Source: Chimonanthus salicifolius
Lineage: Eukaryota; Streptophyta; Magnoliopsida; Laurales; Calycanthaceae
Assembly: GCA_013350335.1 (NCBI GenBank)
Contig: CM023539.1
Coordinates: 33,094,631-33,158,630, forward strand
DNA: 64,000 nt
Reading direction: 5' to 3'
The notes beneath the pieces are model-generated. The model was given only the letters and a program-made list of their open reading frames with translations, did no database searches and was not told where the DNA came from. Position numbers and translations under genes: made by a program. Numbering within the stretch: position 1 is the first letter of the stretch; each line of letters begins with the position of its first letter. Positions 58,394-64,000 of this stretch are shown here, piece by piece.

Positions 58394-58678
58394 TGCTCCT
58401 TCGGACGATCTTACCTATACTCTTATAATCGTTCAAATGATCACTTAGGATCCTTCAAACGAATTGAATCGACAGAATGACTGTAATTTCAGTCTTCTCT
58501 CAGTTAAATTCGTTTGAAGGATCCTAAGTGATCCTTCGAACGATTCCAAGGGTATAGGTAAGATCGTCCGAAGGAACATAGTCGTTTGAACGAATTTTAT
58601 CAAGAGAACGACTGTATTTTCAGTCTTCTCTCAGTTAAATTCGTTTGAAGGATCCTAAGTGATCTTTCGAACGATTCA
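58394..58678. repeat. Inverted and direct repeats ahead of the MULE gene
   Basis: A 72-bp imperfect inverted repeat: 58394-58465 (CCTTCGGACGATCTTACC ... GGATCCTTCAAACG) against 58507-58578 (CGTTTGAAGGATCC ... GGTAAGATCGTCCGAAGG). A direct repeat of about 68 bp starts GACTGTAATTTCAGTC (58481) and GACTGTATTTTCAGTC (58609). TTCGAACGATT/AATCGTTCAAA words recur from about 58320. Inference: subterminal repeats of the MULE or a separate foldback insertion. Confidence 0.7.
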
Positions 58679-58910
58679 AAATGTATAAGTTCCGTAAGCC
58701 CCTTCCATCCACGCATTTCAAATCCCAGAAACCCTAAACCTTCGTTTCCTTTTCCATTCCCTTCTCCTTTAAACCCCATTTCAATCCCCTTTAAACCCCA
58801 TTTTCAATCCCTACTCCTTTAAACACCTTCTCTGAATCTACTCTCTTGATCTCTTATCTCGAATCTTAGGTAAATATCTCTTATTTTTTTTCAATTTTTT
58901 AGAAATCATT

Positions 58911-61900
58911 ATGGATTGTAGTGATGGAGGTAGTTTTGAATTCTCAAGTGGCATGGAGTTTGTTGAGAGATGTTTTCAAGTCGTGAGGAGTTTATAAAAT
59001 GTGTTAATGATATTGCTCTTGCATAAGGATTTGTATCTACCATCAAAAGGTCATGTAATAAAGAAAAAAAATTAGTACTTGGTTGCAATTGAAAATGTAA
59101 ATATCGCAGCACAGTCAATTTGGAAGAGGATGAGAGAAAGAGGAAAGCATACTCTCGCCAATGCAATTATCCATTTGAAGTTAAAGGGAAAAAAATTGTT
59201 GATAGGTCATGGATGTTGACATTAAAAAATTTGGAGCACAATCATGATCTCTCAAAATTATTATTAGCTCATCCAAGTATAAGATGTTTTTCAGATGATG
59301 AAAAAAATGGATCATTGAAATGAGGAGTAGCAATATACCACCCCACCAAATTTTGACGATCCTTAGAAATGAAAATTCAGATATTAGAGATTCAGCGACT
59401 GATTTGTACAAATTTTTCTTTTTCGATTCGGAAAGACCTGATGAGCACAGGAAAGTGACTATTTTACCTTTATATTTTGACTAGTTAACCCTTGTTTTAT
59501 GTGTTTTAGAATATGTTTAATTTGATTTTGGAAGTTTTGCAGGATTTATAGGTAAATAAAAGACATGAGAATTCAAATGGTGAATTTTACAATTTATCGG
59601 CATAAGTTGATATTTTTGGAAACTTGGAATTTTTAATAAATATTTTACCACAATTTTAGGGGTTTTATGTGTAAACTAATTAATTCAAATCCATTTATGA
59701 GAGTTTGAATTAATTTAGTACATTTTTAGAATTAATTGTTAGTGGTAAATTATTTATTAGATTTTTCGTACTTTGAAGAGTCTAATTATTAATCTCATTA
59801 AAAAAGCCAATGAAGAAATCCACATGTGTAAAGTCTATTTTCATCATCTCAAGATACGTATGAGGAAATTTGAAATTTATAAGTTACTATAAGAGGATTT
59901 TCGAATTTGGCAAGTGGATTGAGGAAAAAAAAACAAAATAAGAAGTGGAGAAAAAAGAAGGAATGTTTGACACAACTTCATATTGTGACCATAAATTTTC
60001 ACTCCAATATCCAATTGCTTTGATTCTTTTTGGGTTGGAAATAATACTTCAAGGTGTACAACTTTGTACTTTACGACGTTTAGTGATACGGACGTAAACT
60101 AGGTAAAAACTGATCTGCAAGGTGGTATATGTGTAAAAAATGGGATTTTGCACCTACTTTCCTTTTACGAATTTTATTATTTTTTCCATTTCCTTGCCTC
60201 CTTTAAGCCATTTTATGCTTTTACAAACCATATCAGCCCTTAAAGTGTCGCTTACTTTATTTAAATCTTTAAATCAAAGACATTCATTCCACCTCGTTTC
60301 ATTTATAAATACTATCCCTTTTCCATTGAGAAAATTGAACTTGGTTGAGAAATTGAAGGGCTGAGTATAGAAGAGGAATTGGAGAGAAAGAAGATAAAGA
60401 CTTTGGAGAATTTTCTATTGAGTTCTTGAGGTTGGTAATTTAAATTCCCATTATACTTTTCCTTTTAATTTCAAATTCTATTGAGTTGTAATTCAATTTC
60501 TTATTTTATTAATGGAATAAAGGTATGCTGAAATATTAGTCTATGGTTTTCCAATTATTTAATTCATGATTATGATGATTTGATTTGATTTTAATTCTTT
60601 TTATAAAATACATGTTGGATTTAATTCTAGATTTTTCAAATTAGACGCACTGAAATATTTAGATTAAATAGACTTCATTCTTCGATCTAAAACTCTCGTT
60701 TTCAAGAGTGCACTGAAATATTTAGTTTTGGAGAGAAAATTTAAATATTATTTAATCTAAGGTTTAATTTGAGAAATTTTTAATTATTGAATTTATGGGT
60801 TTTATAATTGGAATTTTAATTGATGAAAAATTTGAACTCATGGTTAGTAATTTACGTGAGCTCTATAGGCTATGCCTTTGTTTTATTTTTAAAATATTGA
60901 AAACAATTCCTGCTTGATTCTTTGAGCCAGTTCCACTGTAAATATGTATAGAGTTAGTTTAGGTGTTTTAAATTTTATTTTTGTTTTTAAAATTCAAAAA
61001 CTCAAGAAAAATTGGAGAGCTAGGTTGGTAAATTAATTTATTTCATCTTAATTTTGTATTCTAATTTAGACTAAGATTGTTTATATTTTTAGATTAAATC
61101 CACCATCTTATTTTGATTCAGGTAAAAACTGATTTTCCATTTTATTTTCTATCTTTAGAATGTTTCTAAATTAAAACTAAAATTCATAGATTAGATAAAT
61201 AACTCCATATTTATGATTTTTTTCCATGTTTTCAAAATTTCTTAAATTGCATAATTCAATGGTATATTTTTCACGGATATATTTTCCTAAGTTCCGATGG
61301 GTTCGACCTCGCACTCAATCGCTATACTATCTAATGATTCATGCGCTTGCGAATTATAAATTTAAAATTTGCACAACAAGACCAACTAAGAGGTCGAACT
61401 TCTATTCAAGCTTTGATGAAAGATCTTTAAGAAGGTGGTTACTAATACTTTCTTGACTATGACAGTGAAGGTTATATGTCCCGTCTATTATCAATTTTAC
61501 TTACCAAGTGTTACCATAATGTCTTTCTGATATGTTGCACATACAAAACCAACATATATCATATGCCATTGCTTCATATAGTTGGTGTGACAAGTTTTAA
61601 TAAGAATTTCTGTTTATGCTTTGCATTTTTAAGAAATGAGAAATTTGAAGATTATGTATAAGCGTTACAGATGTTTAAAAAGGTTGTAGGAGTTCATCAT
61701 GATCGACAAGTTCTTCTGACTGATAGGGAATTGGCCTTAAAGAATGCCATTGATTTGGAGTTCCCTAATGTTATACATGTATTGTGTTCTTGGCGCATCA
61801 ACAAGAATATTGTTGCTCATTGTAGACATTTGTTTAAAAAAGTCGAAGTCTGGAATGCATTTTTTACCGAATGAAATAACCTTGCTGAGTCGCCATCAGA

Positions 61901-63115
61901 AGGAGCACTCAATATAGCGTTTGAAGCATTCAAACAAAATTTTAGAGATGATTCACATGCGATAAACTATTTAACAAGGACGTGGATCCCACATAAAAAA
62001 CAATTCGTCGATGCATAGATCGGGTGGTCTTTATATTTTCAAAATCGAGATACTTTAAGGGTTGAAGGTGCACATTCTATCTTGAAAAATTATATAGCTA
62101 CATCTACTGGTGACCTAAATGTTGTTCGAAGAAAGATAGCCCATGTCATTGAAAATCAATTTGAAGAGTTCAAGATTCAATTCGAGGATGAAAAAATTCG
62201 ATTTGCTCAAACTGTTTCTATTTATTTCTTTGATGAATTGAACGACAAAGTATCCCAATTTCCATTGAATGAGTTTACACGCAATATGTTATGCTTAGAA
62301 ACAGTTCATTTTCACCCATTTGTACAAAAGAGTTTACAGCTTCAATTAGCCTACCTTGTGCACACAATGCAATGGATGGACAAGTTACATTTGGATGATA
62401 TCCATTCACAATGGAGAATCGACTTGATTTCATTGGACGATTTGAATAATAAAGCAAATCGGCCTGGAGATGAATTAGATGTTCATTTTGAAGGCATTAA
62501 GAACAAATATGGACATTTGTTTTCATATGATCAAAAGGTGCTATGAAATTATCTACAAAATCTTGTAATCGGTGATATGCCTATCAGTCACCCTATTATT
62601 CAATAATCTAAAGGACGTCATACATGTTCAAAGAACTTAAAGGGTCAAACATCTACACGCCAAGATCTTTCTGCATTTGAGTACGTAGAGAATAAATTAA
62701 ATGGAAGAAGATGCGGGGTATGAAAAAATATTGGTCATAATTCTAGAACATGTTCAAAGGGGCCTACTGCACACGCATCTTCGAGTGTAGACTTAAACGC
62801 TTCGCCTTATGTAAATGATTCTCATGAATCACAAACAATGAGTTTGTCTCAAGTAAGTGCATATTCATATATTTTCTACAGTTATATTAAATTAATAAAG
62901 ACTAACATATATTACTTTTCCACAGCCTGGTGGCACTTACAACTTATTTGATGAATCGACATATAACTGTTCTATGATGACCCAAGTAAGTTCTTGTCTT
63001 GTGTGGTGAAGTTTATATAATTTCTATATGTTCTAATGTGATTTTTCAAAATGTTGTACAGTGGTCTGGTGATCTTAGAGATACTGGCAATTTCCAACAT
63101 TGGTGGAATCAGTGA
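58911..63115 (+). pseudogene. MULE (Mutator-like) transposase gene, broken and split by a solo LTR
   Basis: From ATG 58911 (MDCSDGGSFEF): an N-terminal zinc-binding module with GFVSTIKRSCNKEKKLVLGC, RQCNYPFEVKGKK and LEHNHDLS (59020-59260), then PHQILTILRNENSDI (59340-59385). After the LTR: CTYKTNIYHMPLLHIVGVTS (61540-61600), LLTDRELALKNAIDLEFPN (61710-61770), LCSWRINKNIVAHC, RVEGAHSILKNYIATSTGDL (62055-62120), and a C-terminal CCHC-like CGV-KNIGHNSRTC (62715-62755). The second Asp (TDRE) and the Glu (VEGAHS) of the DDE set are present. The first Asp, normally in DCTYKTN, reads Cys-Cys. Stops and frameshifts lie at several points. Exon-like breaks with AG ends occur near 62860-63060. Terminal inverted repeats were not found. 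Confidence 0.82.
59439..61378 (+). mobile_element. Solo LTR of family H inside the MULE
   Basis: TGATGAGCACAGG...TTTGCACAACA, 1,940 bp, with target duplication AGACC (59434-59438, 61379-61383). The end contains GGTTCGACCTCGCACTC and GCTTGCGAAT, typical of Tat/Athila-type LTR ends. A TATA-like TTTATAAATACTATCCC lies near 60301. No internal region. Same family as the LTR at 1-205. Short frames at 60140 and 61226 are not genes. Confidence 0.9.
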
Positions 63116-64000
63116 AGATACCTGCAGCCTATCATGTTGAGCTTATTTATTGTACTAGAAATGTATTCATTTCAAGAAAGTTGAGCTAATTGAAGAAAAT
63201 GTACTCTATTCTACTCTATTCTTGTTTCCAGCTCATCTCTTCTGGATGTATTGTTGATCACGTTGTACTGAAACTGATCTTTATTATAGGGCTTGATTGT
63301 ATGAAGGAATTTTATTACAGTTTCTCATTTCTTTTCCCCTTTGTATATATGCTTTCAATGTGCATCTTATACACCTTTAAATAAAATTTTAGTTATCATC
63401 TCATATGTCAACAACAAAAAGAATATTGCAATAATATTAAACACTAACTTTACTTAATCTTCATAATTCCACAAAGCAAGTGACTGCAATCCATAAATGA
63501 ATAGGGAACAAGCATAAAATACTAGAGCTTTAGGTTTGGTGGTTCAAAGGAGGGTGATTGAATTTTAATATGCAGACTTTTCTTCAACGTTAGTGTATGC
63601 CATGATCATGTTAAATGGCTAAAATATGTCCCTAGCATCATTTAGTAAAATAATAATAATCTTCTTACCAAGGAACAACTCTTAAAGTATAGAGATTCTC
63701 TCCTTTTTCTCTAATGGATGATTCTTCAAATCACTGGCTGGTCATATTGTAAACAATGAACAAAATTACAGTGGTTGCAAAATGTACATGTTTCTACCAA
63801 AGCATCTTTCCAACTGTAAAATTTGAGAAGGCTAAGTTAATGACAAACTTACCAACTCTATCCAGAATCTATGATAGCAGAAGTTAAAATCAACTTGTGA
63901 AGTGCCCTGTTGAACTAAGAAAACCACTCTAGGTTTTGCCTTTAGGATGGCAATGATGTCCTCACACATTGCAATGTAATCTATTGATTGCCCTTGTATC
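63116..64000. other. Right edge, nothing recognised
   Basis: AT-rich sequence downstream of the MULE. It probably includes the undetected right end of that element. No convincing frame, RNA gene or repeat boundary is visible. The 64-codon frame at 63190 has no family features. Confidence 0.5.

Overview
This window is nuclear DNA of a flowering plant, probably a eudicot; the sequence does not identify the species. Evidence: an intron-rich plant subtilase gene, Ty3/gypsy and Ty1/copia LTR retrotransposons primed by initiator tRNA-Met, tRNA-derived SINEs, a hAT element with 8-bp target duplications and a plant-type MULE. The DNA is AT-rich, and nearly all of it outside one gene is nested or decaying transposable element.

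Layout. 1-2072: edge of an LTR plus the 3' non-coding part of a Tat/Athila-like gypsy element (minus). 2073-3827: truncated LTR of family 'E' (family letters here are local labels). 3828-4133: a small segment with a 48-bp tandem repeat. 4134-14405: a decayed minus-strand gypsy element ('C') with a 3.3-kb 5' LTR, interrupted by solo LTR 'D' (5475-8050, target duplication AATGG). 14639-28940: a broken plus-strand copia element ('A'). Its RNase H region is split by gypsy element 'B' (15830-28409, two LTRs, target duplication GCTAC/GCTAT). The left LTR of B is itself split by a complete 4.3-kb E LTR (16894-21169, target duplication AATAA). The right LTR of B preserves the empty site. 29122-30325: a non-autonomous hAT. 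30909-32200: a SINE split by a 1.1-kb E solo LTR. 32495-32642: a second SINE-like element. 33160-33487: a foldback MITE.

The one apparently intact gene is a subtilisin-like protease of the SBT5.3/SBT5.4 (AIR3) type at 34188-53373 (+). I could join eleven exons in frame, giving 769 residues with catalytic Asp152, His222 and Ser558 and oxyanion Asn327. Intron 1 has a GC-AG boundary. Intron 7 is 10.9 kb and is filled with decayed gypsy elements and other insertions, yet the reading frame is preserved.

53374-57506 is intergenic. 57507-58097 (-) is a gag-like fragment of a SIRE-type copia element. 58911-63115 (+) is a broken MULE transposase gene preceded by a structured repeat block and split by a 1.94-kb solo LTR (59439-61378, target duplication AGACC). 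That LTR belongs to the same family as the LTR at the left edge of the window. 63116-64000 holds no recognised gene.

The most unusual observation is that at least two gypsy LTR families (E and C), and probably a third LTR-like insertion in intron 7, carry many dispersed, family-specific short palindromes inside the LTR. Some C copies differ at paired positions in both arms.
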